Source: LGRD01 sp031378125 (GTDB lineage: Bacteria; Pseudomonadota; Gammaproteobacteria; Burkholderiales; Burkholderiaceae_C). Taken from it: a stretch of 64,000 nt of DNA. Both the position numbers and the translations under genes were made by a program. The notes under the pieces are model-generated. The model ran no database searches and was not told where the DNA came from. It worked only from the letters and a program-made list of their open reading frames with translations. How positions within the stretch are numbered: position 1 is the first letter of the stretch; each line of letters starts with the position of its first letter. Where the stretch lies: the NCBI GenBank assembly GCA_031378125.1, contig JANNDW010000285.1, forward strand, positions 6,004-70,003, written 5' to 3'. Positions 1-8,765 of this stretch are shown here, in pieces.

Positions 1-3
1 GGG

Positions 4-1890
4 TCAGGTCGGGAACGAAGCAGCCCCAACCGTTGTGACCAGTGCCGAGGCAAGGCTCGTCACCCCGCCGGCCGGCGCTTGTTCGGTGCCCGCGGACACC
101 ACAGCGCCGCCATTCTTGATGGCGTTGCGGGCGCTTTGAACCGCATCCTCAACGTCGCGCAAGTTGATCTTCAGCGCACGCGCGTAGCGCTGCGCAATCA
201 CCTCCAGCGCGCGGGTGGCGCGAGCCGGTGGCAGTTGGCTGATGGCATCCACCACCTCGTTGGCAGCGCTGGCGGTTTTGCACAGCGCGTCGACGTCGCT
301 TTGGATCGAACGAACCCGCTGGTCACTGGGGACGCGGTGAATCATCTGCGCCAACTCAGGCCCGAGCCCCCAATGGCGGGCAACGGCGGCGCCAACGCCT
401 TCCGGGTCCACCCCCAGCACGGCAAACGAAGCGGCTGCCTCGCTCATGGCGGGGGCGCCAGGCATCTCGGTGGGTGTGGCGCTGCCCGGATCCGCACCCG
501 CGGTCAACTGCTGGATCTGCTCAGCCTCTTCGGGGAAGTGGTACCGCACCATCAAGCGCCCCAGGTTTTGCAACAGGGTGATCAAGTAGATCACCTCGGG
601 GTCGTAACCCGCCGGTCGCAGGGCCTGCGCCACGTGGCCGGCCAGGCGCACCCGATCCATCAAGCGTTTCAATTCCAGCGCCGCTGGCTCCGCCAACGGC
701 CCGGGCCAGCGGCGCAAGCTGTTGGCGGCCTGGCGCACACCGTTGACACCCAACAGCGCAATGCTGCGCCGGATCGTCAACACCGCGCCGTTGCCGGCGG
801 TCTGGGTGTTGCGCACCAGGGCCGAGTTGACCTGGCGCAGCAGCTCCAGGCTGAGCGCCATGTCTTGCAGCAGCTCGGTGACCATCGTGTCGGTGTGCTG
901 GCCCTCCGAGGCGATCAGCCTTTCGACCTTGGCGCTCACGCCGGGCAGCGCCGGGAGGTGGCCGACGCTGCGCAGCCGATCGAGCAGCAGGGCCAGCGGG
1001 CCGCCGTTGTCTTCGGACTGGGTTTGTTGCCAGCCGGTGAGCGCGCGCAGCAGGGTGCGGGCGTTCAGATAGCGTTGGCGTTCATGGTTGGCCGTGCTTC
1101 GATTGGCGATCGCCCGCAACGCGGCCGCAATGGGGTGCGGCGTGGTCCAGGGCAGGTGCACGATCTCGCGCCCCAGCGGTGCCATGCGGGCAATGGCGCG
1201 CGCCGTGTCGGGCTGTTCCAGCGGCGGCTGCCCCGTCAACAAGCGATGCAGCAGCAGGCCGCAGGCCAGCACATCGCGTTCGCCGGCCTTGCGCTGCGCC
1301 ATCAGACCTTGCGAATCGGCGAGCGCTTGCCCGGCGGGCTCGTGGTGCAGCTTGCCCAGCTGCGCCGCTTCGATGCCGCTCATGTCGCCGGCGCTGGCCA
1401 GGGCCATCAAGCGCAGCTTGCCTTGATCGGTGACGAGCAGGTTGTGCAGTTGCAGATCGTTGTGCGAACAGCCCGATTCGTGTGCGAAAGCCAGGCCTTC
1501 AAGTGCCTGGCTCAGCCAGTCCACGCTTTCCATCGGTGTTGGCGGCGGGTGCAGGGCCAGCCACTCACCGAGCGTCAGCCCCAGCTGGCGCTCGACCAGC
1601 ACGTAAGGCCAGTTGTCCTGCACACCGACTTCGAGCACGGGTGCCAGGTTGGGGTGCTCCAGGCGTGCGGCTTTGCGCGCTTCACGGCTCCACAGCTCCA
1701 GGGCCACCGGGTCGTCGGGCTGCAGGCGCGGCGCGACGATCATCACCTCCTGGTCCCGCTGCGGGTCGAAGGCCAGCCACACGGTTGTGCCGACACTCTT
1801 GCCGAGCCGCTGGCGCAGCACAAAGCGGCCGAATGCATGCGCCGGGCCATCGGCTCGGGGCAGGGTCGAAGGCGGTGCGGAAGTGACCAT
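4..1890 (-). CDS. Pseudokinase-HDOD fusion protein
   Basis: The N-terminal third (about residues 20-290 of 628) has a serine/threonine protein kinase fold. A glycine-rich loop lies near residues 27-36 and a degenerate catalytic loop, HNDLQLHN, at 143-150. The VAIK lysine is not visible (the stretch reads VMIVAPR) and the DFG position reads LRLMALA, so it is probably a pseudokinase. From about residue 300 an HDOD domain follows (LPALPGVSAKVERLI, then the QVNSALV region), a catalytically dead HD-like domain used in bacterial signalling. The ATG start at 1890 and TGA stop at 4-6 give a complete protein. It lies downstream of addA on the same strand, 159 bases away. The partner and the signal are unknown. 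Confidence 0.8.
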   Translation of the reverse strand: MVTSAPPSTLPRADGPAHAFGRFVLRQRLGKSVGTTVWLAFDPQRDQEVMIVAPRLQPDDPVALELWSREARKAARLEHPNLAPVLEVGVQDNWPYVLVERQLGLTLGEWLALHPPPTPMESVDWLSQALEGLAFAHESGCSHNDLQLHNLLVTDQGKLRLMALASAGDMSGIEAAQLGKLHHEPAGQALADSQGLMAQRKAGERDVLACGLLLHRLLTGQPPLEQPDTARAIARMAPLGREIVHLPWTTPHPIAAALRAIANRSTANHERQRYLNARTLLRALTGWQQTQSEDNGGPLALLLDRLRSVGHLPALPGVSAKVERLIASEGQHTDTMVTELLQDMALSLELLRQVNSALVRNTQTAGNGAVLTIRRSIALLGVNGVRQAANSLRRWPGPLAEPAALELKRLMDRVRLAGHVAQALRPAGYDPEVIYLITLLQNLGRLMVRYHFPEEAEQIQQLTAGADPGSATPTEMPGAPAMSEAAASFAVLGVDPEGVGAAVARHWGLGPELAQMIHRVPSDQRVRSIQSDVDALCKTASAANEVVDAISQLPPARATRALEVIAQRYARALKINLRDVEDAVQSARNAIKNGGAVVSAGTEQAPAGGVTSLASALVTTVGAASFPT

Positions 1891-2049
1891 TGGAGCCAGG
1901 ATGGAAGACCGCTTTCATTGGAACGCCGAGCAAGGGTCCGGGATGGGCCGATCAGGCCGGCGTATCACCTCCATTTCTGTGTGGCCCCTCCTGGAGGAGG
2001 CAGCGCACGCCATCCAACACCCGGTATACCGTCTCGCGTGGGCCCGAAA

Positions 2050-5000
2050 TCAATCGACCTCGACCACCGCACCCGCCCCGGTGATGAAGGCGCTGCGAAC
2101 CCGTTCGCCCGGCTGCAGGCGCTGCACGGCCTGCCGATAGCGCAACAACTGCTGCCGGTACTCGGCAAGCGCCTCGGGCTGGTGCTCCAGCTTGTAGTCC
2201 AGCACCCACCAGACCGGTTGTCCAGTTCCATCGCCTTCGTGCAGCGCCACCAGCCTGTCCAGCCGCAACGTTTCGCCGCCGTCGCTGACCGACACCTCGC
2301 TGCCCGCCCAATGCAGCCGGGCCGTGTCGAAGAAGCGGGCGCATTCCGGGCTGTGCCAGATGCGCTGGGCAATGCGCAACACATCGGCAACCGGCGCCGC
2401 GAACTCCTGGGCGGCGGCCTCGGCCAGCGTTGCCAGCATGGCCGGCGCAGGCTCCGGCCGCTGGCTGGCCCACTCCAGAACGCGGTGCACCGCCGATCCG
2501 AGGCGGGTGGATGGGCTGGCAGCGTCGGAGCGTGGCGCCCCTTGCCGGGCCGGTGTTGCCGTTTGCGCCGCCGCGGTCAGCCGCGGCAAGGCCAACATGG
2601 AGAAGGTTTCCACGCGCGCTGGCGGCGCGACGTCGGGGTCGATGCGCGCCGGTTCCCAGCGCGTGGCCATCGCTTCGACTCGCTGCCACCAGCTCGGCCC
2701 GTCGGCCCTGCGCAGCGGCTCGGTCGCGCTGAACACCAGGCGTTCCCGGGCACGGGTCATCGCCACGTACAGGCCGTTCAGCTCTTCGCGCCGTCGAGCG
2801 GCCACTTCCTGTTGCCGCAATCCGGCCAGCGACGGCGGGCAGCGGGCTTGCGCTTCCGAATACAAGAAGGCGCAACGCAACGGGTGGTCCACCTGCGCCG
2901 GCCAGTCGATCAGCAAGGTGGCGGTGTCGGCGTTCTGGACTTCCGGATCGCTGTCCATCACAAAAACGACCTGCGCCTCCAAACCCTTGGCGCCGTGAAT
3001 CGTCAGCAACTGGACGGCGTCTTGCTGCGGCGCAACCGCCACCTCCAGCGCGCGCCGTTTCAGCGCCCGCACAAAGCGGTAGGGCGTGGCATAGCGCCCA
3101 CCGTCCAGCGTCAGGGCCAGTCCCAGCACGGCGTCGATGGCGCCGAGCGCGGCGCGTCGGCGTTCGGCGCTGACGGTGGCTGCCACCCGCTCGCGCAGCT
3201 CACCCTGGTCGATGATGCGGTCCAGCAGGTCGTGCGGCGGCAGCTGGGCGGCGCCCGCGTGCCAGCCTTGCAACAGCACCCGGGCGCGGTCCAGCGCCGG
3301 GCTGGTGGGCGGCAGCGCCATCAAGGCCCGCCACCAGTGGCCATCGGCCGCCGCGGCAAGCGCCAGCACCACCAGGTCGTCATCGCTGACGCCGAACACC
3401 GGGCTGCGCAGCGCGTGCGCCAGCGACAGGCTCTGCATGGGTGAGGCCAGCGCATCGAGCAACGCCAGCAGATCGCGCGCCTCGGGGGAGTCGCTCAACG
3501 GGAGTTTTTCGGCGGCGGCGAACGGCAGGTGCACCGCCGCCAGCGCGTCGGCGACAAGGCGCAGCGACGCACGCTTGCGGCTCAGCACATGGATGTCGCC
3601 TGGCTTGATGCCGTCGTGTTGCACCAGCGCCAGAATCGCCGCGGCCACCTGCCGCGCTTCTTGCAAGCGCAGCACTTCTTCGGCTTCGCGCCGCGGGGTA
3701 TTCAGGCTGTCGCGCCAGGGCCTGGGCTCGTCGGCATCGGTCTTGTCCGCCTTGTCCAGCTTCGGCGGTCGCGCTGTGCGCGGCAAGACCCAGATGCCCG
3801 CACCCGGTGTGGTGCTCAGCTCGGTCGTGTGCTGGCGGAACCCGCTGAATTCGCCACCCGCCTGCGCCTGCTCGAACAGCGGATTCAGCCCGGCCAACAC
3901 CTGCGGCGCATTGCGGCGGGTGTGATCGCACTCCAGCACAGACCCCAGCAAGCCGGCGGCGACGAACTCGCGTGCGGCTTCAAATACCCGTGGCTCGGCG
4001 CGGCGAAATCGATAGATGCTCTGCTTCGGGTCACCGACGATGAACACTCCCGGCGGCCGTTGCCCGCTGCCGCCGCCGCCTGCGCCGGCATAGCCGGCCA
4101 GCCATGCATGCAACGCGTGCCATTGCAGCGGGCTGGTGTCCTGAAATTCGTCGATCAGCACGTGGCGAATGCGCGCGTCCAGGCGCTCCTGAACCCAGCC
4201 GGACAGACTGGCATCGCGCAGCAACGCCAGCGCACAGCGCTCCAGGTCGGCCATGTCGGCCAGGCCGCGCGCGCGCTTGTGGTCGGCAAACTCGGCCAGC
4301 AGCACGCGGGTCAGCCGGACCATGCGCAAATGCTCTTCATGCGCCTGCTGCTGCTCACACGCCAGCTGCACGCGGTTGAGCAATGCCACCAACTCCGGCA
4401 GGCCGGGCACGTCCAGCTTCTTGCGAAGTTCGCCCTTCGTCAACAGGGCCTCGCGGGCGGCGATCAAGAGGTATCGGCTGTCCTCGATTGCCGTGGCTTG
4501 CTCCAGCAAGGCCCCGCGTTGCTGCGGTATCGCGCCCTTTTGCCGCCCGAGCGCCCGCGCCACACTCAAGAGCAGCGCTTGCGCAGCCGGGTCGCGAACA
4601 AGCTCGGAGGGTGGCTGCCCGGCGGCGAACTCCGGCCCCATTGCCGCGCCATCCGGCACGCTGCCCTCCAGCGTGCCGGCAGCGTCGGCGAGCTCGAACT
4701 CGATTCGCTTGTCCCAGGCCGCGTTCAACCACTTGCCCACCTGGGAGCGGCCACGCGACATCATCAACGCGTCATGGTCGGCTCGCAAAACGCCGTCTGT
4801 CAGCACGCGAACTCGAAACCGCTGCAGCACAGCGCGTTTGTGATCGGAAAGGTCCTCGATCAGCCCCATGTCGGGCTGCAATTTCAGCTCGGCCAGCATG
4901 TCCCGCGGAGCGGCTCGCAACAACTGCGAAAACCAGGCGTGAAAGGTGAGGATCTCGACCGGCCGACCCGTGCGCAGCACGCGCTCCTGCAGGGCGGCGA

Positions 5001-5343
5001 GGAGGGGCGCCGCGGCGCGAGCGCGCGCGGCGTCCAGGCCACGCTGGCACAGCGCTTCAACTCGCTCCGCCTCAGAGCACTCGGGTGACGCATACCTGGC
5101 CAGCCATTGGTTCAGACGCGAGCGCATTTCGCCCGCAGCCTTGCGGGTGAATGTGATGGCCAGAATCTCCTGCGGTTGGGCGCCGTCGAGCAGGGCCCTC
5201 AGGATGCGCGACACCAGCATCCAGGTCTTGCCCGACCCGGCGCAGGCCTCCACCACCACGCTGCGCGCAGGGTCGCAGGCCAGCGCGTAGAACGCGCCGC
5301 GGTCACTGAGCCGACCGTCAATTCGATAGGCGGGCCCGCTCAT
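2050..5343 (-). CDS. addA: AddA-like UvrD/RecB helicase-nuclease
   Basis: This 1097-residue protein is the helicase-nuclease subunit of an AddAB-type double-strand break repair enzyme, which unwinds and resects DNA ends before RecA loading. Visible parts are the Walker A segment ACAGSGKT near residues 33-40, the superfamily 1 motif ITFTRKAAGEM, the motif II region LIDEFQDTSPLQW, and a C-terminal PD-(D/E)XK nuclease ending in VLDYKLEHQPEAL. The frame stays open upstream to 5571. The ATG at 5343 is preferred because the family N-terminus begins there, a GGAG ribosome-binding site precedes it, and it overlaps the stop of a 19-codon ORF. It follows addB on the same strand. Some databases would call it simply UvrD-helicase domain protein. 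Confidence 0.9.
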   Translation of the reverse strand: MSGPAYRIDGRLSDRGAFYALACDPARSVVVEACAGSGKTWMLVSRILRALLDGAQPQEILAITFTRKAAGEMRSRLNQWLARYASPECSEAERVEALCQRGLDAARARAAAPLLAALQERVLRTGRPVEILTFHAWFSQLLRAAPRDMLAELKLQPDMGLIEDLSDHKRAVLQRFRVRVLTDGVLRADHDALMMSRGRSQVGKWLNAAWDKRIEFELADAAGTLEGSVPDGAAMGPEFAAGQPPSELVRDPAAQALLLSVARALGRQKGAIPQQRGALLEQATAIEDSRYLLIAAREALLTKGELRKKLDVPGLPELVALLNRVQLACEQQQAHEEHLRMVRLTRVLLAEFADHKRARGLADMADLERCALALLRDASLSGWVQERLDARIRHVLIDEFQDTSPLQWHALHAWLAGYAGAGGGGSGQRPPGVFIVGDPKQSIYRFRRAEPRVFEAAREFVAAGLLGSVLECDHTRRNAPQVLAGLNPLFEQAQAGGEFSGFRQHTTELSTTPGAGIWVLPRTARPPKLDKADKTDADEPRPWRDSLNTPRREAEEVLRLQEARQVAAAILALVQHDGIKPGDIHVLSRKRASLRLVADALAAVHLPFAAAEKLPLSDSPEARDLLALLDALASPMQSLSLAHALRSPVFGVSDDDLVVLALAAAADGHWWRALMALPPTSPALDRARVLLQGWHAGAAQLPPHDLLDRIIDQGELRERVAATVSAERRRAALGAIDAVLGLALTLDGGRYATPYRFVRALKRRALEVAVAPQQDAVQLLTIHGAKGLEAQVVFVMDSDPEVQNADTATLLIDWPAQVDHPLRCAFLYSEAQARCPPSLAGLRQQEVAARRREELNGLYVAMTRARERLVFSATEPLRRADGPSWWQRVEAMATRWEPARIDPDVAPPARVETFSMLALPRLTAAAQTATPARQGAPRSDAASPSTRLGSAVHRVLEWASQRPEPAPAMLATLAEAAAQEFAAPVADVLRIAQRIWHSPECARFFDTARLHWAGSEVSVSDGGETLRLDRLVALHEGDGTGQPVWWVLDYKLEHQPEALAEYRQQLLRYRQAVQRLQPGERVRSAFITGAGAVVEVD

Positions 5344-5356
5344 CAGGCAAGCTCCG
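5338..5356. repeat. 19-bp direct repeat, copy 1 (addA start)
   Basis: The plus-strand sequence GCTCATCAGGCAAGCTCCG occurs here and again at 5397-5415, 59 bases apart, with different bases immediately outside both copies. On the minus strand each copy holds a GGAG ribosome-binding core, a TGA stop and an overlapping ATG. This copy contains the start of addA. Confidence 0.9.
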
Positions 5357-5402
5357 TGCTTCGCACTGCGGTATTCGCCTTGGGGCGGCCTGGCGTGCTC
5401 AT
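5343..5402 (-). CDS. 19-codon coupling mini-ORF between addB and addA
   Basis: Between the addB stop and the addA start is a complete 19-codon ORF, MSTPGRPKANTAVRSTELA. Its ATG overlaps the addB stop (TGATG) and its own stop overlaps the addA ATG in the same TGATG arrangement. Each junction has the same GGAG Shine-Dalgarno core about nine bases before the ATG. The peptide ends in ELA, as addB does. The simplest reading is a short duplication of the original addB/addA junction that left a reinitiation relay. Whether the peptide itself does anything is unknown. Confidence 0.5.
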   Translation of the reverse strand: MSTPGRPKANTAVRSTELA

Positions 5403-5415
5403 CAGGCAAGCTCCG
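5397..5415. repeat. 19-bp direct repeat, copy 2 (addB stop)
   Basis: This is an identical copy of the repeat at 5338-5356. It contains the end of addB and the overlapping start of the 19-codon mini-ORF. Confidence 0.9.
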
Positions 5416-8065
5416 CCGAACTGGGCCAGTGGTCGCGCCTGCACAAGCCGCGCGCGTCGCAGAACTCGCAGGCCCTGCCCTCGCCCAGCGCCGGCATCGC
5501 GGCACCGGCCCTGAGCCTTGCGAGATCGCGGCCCATGCCCTCGACCAGCTCCAGCGCGCTGACATGCACATCGGCGTGCGGAATTTCCCGGATCTTGTCG
5601 CCTTCGTCCAGCATCAGGTACATCGCACTGAGGTCGCCGGGGCCCTCGCCCTGCGCCGCCACCAGGGCTGCATAGAACGGAAGCTGAGTGTCTTCACCGC
5701 GCCTGATCGCGTCGTGCAAGGTTTGCGCCTGACCGGTCTTGTAGTCGATCAGCTGGGTAGTGGGCACGCCTTGCTCATCAATGAAGTCGACCCGGTCGAT
5801 CACGCCGCGCATCTCGACCGCGCCCCATTCGGGCGGCTGCGCCACCAGGCTGCGTTCGGCGTCCAGCCACTTCGCGCCCGCGCTGTCACGCTGGTGCAGC
5901 CAGGCGATGTAGCGCGGCGCCAGACGCGCGAACGAGGCGCTGTAGGGGAGGAATTCGGCCTCATCGAGGTGCTGCTCGTTCAGCATGGCGAGCGCGATCT
6001 CGTGCAGGCGGGCGCTTTCCACATCAGCTGCCAAGGGCTCGGCCCGTTCAGTGTGAAAGCGCTGCAGCACCGCGTGCAGCCAGGTTCCATATTCGCGCTT
6101 CTCAAGATCAGCATCGAGCTCGTCCACTGCGCTAAGCCGCAACAGCCGCAGCGCAAAAAATCGATACGGGCAGGCGCGCAATGCCTCACAAGCGCTGGCG
6201 CTCAGGCTGCGTGGGAGCAGGGCCGGCGCACGCGGCTGAGGCCGTTCCAGCGGCGTGGCGGCAAGCGCCAGGGGCACCCGAGCGTCCGGCGCAATGCTCC
6301 AGGCATCAGGCCGCAAACGGCGCAGCGCCAGCCCGAGCAGTTCAACCCAGGGGCTTGGGGCCCGCGGCTCGCCTTCATCGTTGGCGCGGTACAGCAAGCT
6401 GAGTCTTGGCAAGCGCAGAACCTGCGCAAAGGCGCGGATTTCGGCATCCCGCCGGGCCTGCCGGCCGGGCAGGCCGAGTGCGCTGGATTCGCTGTCGCTC
6501 AGCAGCCCTTTCGAGGTGGGTGCTGCGCCCAGGTGGCGTTCGTCGGCACCGGGAAATACCACCGCCGCGAAGGGTCGCAGCATGGCCCGCGCCAGCGGTG
6601 TGATGACAACCCAAGCGTGGTCGGATGATTCGGGCAGGAACGATGCCTGCTCCAGGACGGTGTCTACCCAGGCGCTGAAACCGTCGAGGTCCAGTGGCTC
6701 CGTGGCCGCCGCGGCGCCGTGTTGTGCAGCCGCAGGCGTCAGTTGCAACGCGGCCAGCACCTGGCGGCCCGCATCATCGGACTCCAGCGTGGCTCGCTGA
6801 CCGCTGGCGCGAAGGGCGGCCTCCAGGGCGGACAGCCAGCCCGACCCGACAGCATGGCCGGCCGCGTACAAAGGCCGCAGCGCCGACTGGGCGGACCGCC
6901 ACAGCGCCGCGGCGCGTGGCGCCAGCTGCGCCGGGTCAACCGTCCGGGCGAAGCGCACTTTCCGCGCTCGCAACGCGACTTCCAGTTCGTCCAACGCCTC
7001 GGGCATGCCGGGCATCGAAGGTCCGTGGCCGGGGTGCCCACCGGTGCAGGCCTTGAGCCAATCGAGCCAGTCATCGGTGGAAACATCATCGCGCACGCAG
7101 TTCAACAGGCCGCGAACACTCGCGCCGGCGCGCGTGGTCGATAGTTTCCAGCCGGTCTCGTCGCGCATGCCCACGCCCTGGCGGGCAAGCAGCGCGCGCA
7201 CGCGGCGAACCAGCACGCGGTCCTGCGCGATCAATGCCACCGGTTGCTCACCGTCTTGCAGGTGGCGCAGAACACACGCCGCACTGCGTTGCGCCTCGGC
7301 TTCGAAGTCCTCGCACACCGCAATGTTGATGCTTGTCTCGGGCGGCAGCGTGGCGAATGGATCGGCGGGGTCAACATCGGTATCAAGCCAAAGGCACGGT
7401 GTGGCCTGCGCAGCGTGTTGCAGCAGGCCCTGCGTCAGCAGGTCTGGGCCACCCGCCTGCAGAACAATCCAACCGGCGGGCCGGAGCTCGAACAACGCAT
7501 CGGTGGCGGGGGCCGACGTGCTTGCCGCCCACTCCAGTGCGACTCGGCCGAGCAGCCTTTCTCTGGCGCCCGGCATGCCGGCGGCGACCGATTGGAGCGA
7601 CAGCAAAGCCCTTCCACGCGCCCAGTGTTCGGTACGCTGATCGGGAGGCAGCGCAAACGCGGCACTGGCAAGTGCATGGGCCGATTGCACCACTTCGGCA
7701 ACCGCCTGCGCAAAGCCACGAACATCACTTTGCGCCCAGGCCGCCGCCCAGCTTTGGGCACGCAGCAAACGATCGGCGACGATGTGGTCAAGTGCAACAT
7801 CGAAGCTCAGTTGGCCCGGCGCTGGACGACTCCCGGGGCCGAGGCTGCGCGCCAGCGACTGGGTCGTCTCAACACGAGGCATCCAGCCGCCCATTGCACC
7901 GAATGCGCGCCGCGCAACGGGCAGCAGTTGTGCGAAGGGCAGCACAACGATCAGGTCCCGGCAACTCAGCCCTTGCGCCCGAGCCCATTCCACAGTGACG
8001 GAAACGACCTCGCTCCAGGGGTCGGCCGTCGACAATTCAAGTGGGTGTTGGTCTATTGCCGCCAT
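5402..8065 (-). CDS. addB: AddB-like PD-(D/E)XK nuclease subunit
   Basis: This 887-residue protein matches the AddB subunit of AddAB-type recombination nucleases, the partner of the helicase encoded just downstream. No Walker A motif is seen in the N-terminal UvrD-like region, as expected for the proteobacterial type. The C-terminal third has the nuclease pattern (EKREYGTWLHAVLQRFH, then LIDYKTGQ). Four cysteines are arranged as one in EALRACPYRFF and three in CEFCDARGLC, which resembles the iron-sulfur staple of AddB. Its stop overlaps the start of the mini-ORF leading to addA, so translation of the two subunits is probably coupled. Confidence 0.88.
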   Translation of the reverse strand: MAAIDQHPLELSTADPWSEVVSVTVEWARAQGLSCRDLIVVLPFAQLLPVARRAFGAMGGWMPRVETTQSLARSLGPGSRPAPGQLSFDVALDHIVADRLLRAQSWAAAWAQSDVRGFAQAVAEVVQSAHALASAAFALPPDQRTEHWARGRALLSLQSVAAGMPGARERLLGRVALEWAASTSAPATDALFELRPAGWIVLQAGGPDLLTQGLLQHAAQATPCLWLDTDVDPADPFATLPPETSINIAVCEDFEAEAQRSAACVLRHLQDGEQPVALIAQDRVLVRRVRALLARQGVGMRDETGWKLSTTRAGASVRGLLNCVRDDVSTDDWLDWLKACTGGHPGHGPSMPGMPEALDELEVALRARKVRFARTVDPAQLAPRAAALWRSAQSALRPLYAAGHAVGSGWLSALEAALRASGQRATLESDDAGRQVLAALQLTPAAAQHGAAAATEPLDLDGFSAWVDTVLEQASFLPESSDHAWVVITPLARAMLRPFAAVVFPGADERHLGAAPTSKGLLSDSESSALGLPGRQARRDAEIRAFAQVLRLPRLSLLYRANDEGEPRAPSPWVELLGLALRRLRPDAWSIAPDARVPLALAATPLERPQPRAPALLPRSLSASACEALRACPYRFFALRLLRLSAVDELDADLEKREYGTWLHAVLQRFHTERAEPLAADVESARLHEIALAMLNEQHLDEAEFLPYSASFARLAPRYIAWLHQRDSAGAKWLDAERSLVAQPPEWGAVEMRGVIDRVDFIDEQGVPTTQLIDYKTGQAQTLHDAIRRGEDTQLPFYAALVAAQGEGPGDLSAMYLMLDEGDKIREIPHADVHVSALELVEGMGRDLARLRAGAAMPALGEGRACEFCDARGLCRRDHWPSSAELA

Positions 8066-8178
8066 AGCTTCATTCGCCGGGCAAGCCCCCCGCGCAGGGG
8101 CACGCGGCGAATGCCTTTGTGTCAGAATGATTGTGCCTTGCTGTCCGCCATGGGCGGCAAAACGTCCGAGGACCCTTC

Positions 8179-8508
8179 ATGAGCAGCGATCTGATCAAGC
8201 ACACATCCGACGCGTCGTTCGACAGCGACGTTTTGCAGTCCGACAAGCCCGTCCTGGTGGATTACTGGGCTGAATGGTGCGGGCCATGCAAAGCCATCGC
8301 CCCCCTCCTTGACGAAGTGTCGAAGACCTACGATGGCCGTTTGCAAGTTGCCAAGATGAATGTCGACGAGAACCGAGACATTCCCGCCAAGTTCGGGATC
8401 CGGGGCATTCCCACGCTGATGCTGTTCAAGGGCGGTCAATTGGCTGCCACCAAGGTCGGCGCGCTGTCCAAGGCGCAATTGACAGCTTTTCTCGACGGTC
8501 ATCTATAA
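8179..8508 (+). CDS. trxA: Thioredoxin
   Basis: This 109-residue thioredoxin has the WCGPC active site (Cys34, Cys37) and the cis-proline stretch IPTLMLF. It is the cytoplasmic dithiol reductant recycled by thioredoxin reductase, and a trxB lies in this window at 37576-38523. The ATG at 8179 is chosen over an upstream in-frame start because the protein then has the normal family length. The gene directly precedes rho, and its last 30 bases contain a consensus promoter that probably serves rho. It is divergent from addB. Confidence 0.97.
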   Translation: MSSDLIKHTSDASFDSDVLQSDKPVLVDYWAEWCGPCKAIAPLLDEVSKTYDGRLQVAKMNVDENRDIPAKFGIRGIPTLMLFKGGQLAATKVGALSKAQLTAFLDGHL

Positions 8509-8509
8509 T
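8479..8509 (+). promoter_or_regulatory. Consensus sigma70 promoter for rho, inside the trxA 3' end
   Basis: A perfect -35 (TTGACA, 8479-8484) and a perfect -10 (TATAAT, 8504-8509) are separated by 19 bases. The -10 overlaps the trxA stop codon. Transcription would start near 8516, giving rho a leader of about 250 bases. The spacing is two bases longer than ideal. Confidence 0.65.
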
Positions 8510-8520
8510 CCAGACAACTG

Positions 8521-8555
8521 CTTTGGAATCAAGTGCTGAGCGCCTGATTCCAAAG
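8521..8555 (+). promoter_or_regulatory. Perfect 11-bp inverted repeat in the rho leader
   Basis: The arms CTTTGGAATCA (8521-8531) and TGATTCCAAAG (8545-8555) are perfect inverted copies with a 13-base loop. No U-tract follows, so it does not look like an intrinsic terminator. It would sit at the very 5' end of the rho transcript or close the trxA mRNA. Confidence 0.6.
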
Positions 8556-8574
8556 ATCGAAATTCGCCCCCATG

Positions 8575-8600
8575 CTTGAAGGCCGGTCGCCGGCTTCAAG
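8575..8600 (+). promoter_or_regulatory. Second hairpin in the rho leader
   Basis: CTTGAAG and CCGG arms pair around a TCG loop with a single bulged base and are not followed by a U-tract. Together with the hairpin at 8521-8555 it makes the first 85 bases of the leader strongly structured. A role in Rho autoregulation is an inference. Confidence 0.5.
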
Positions 8601-8765
8601 GTCCGTCCAAACGGTGCGTGGTTCGGCCCCCACTCCAGCGTTTTGAATCCCGCGTCTCACGTCGGGTTGTCTCCGGCTCAGCCAACAGGCTCGCCGTGAA
8701 TGCAGCAGATGCACCGATCGCATCCCTACAGCGCATCGGTTCGATCCACCCCAGCCCAAGCACCC

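Noticed and set aside
79..3444. A 1121-residue open frame on the plus strand
   Set aside because: It lies opposite the HDOD protein and addA, has no recognisable domain and the Arg/Gln/His-rich composition of an antisense frame in GC-rich DNA.
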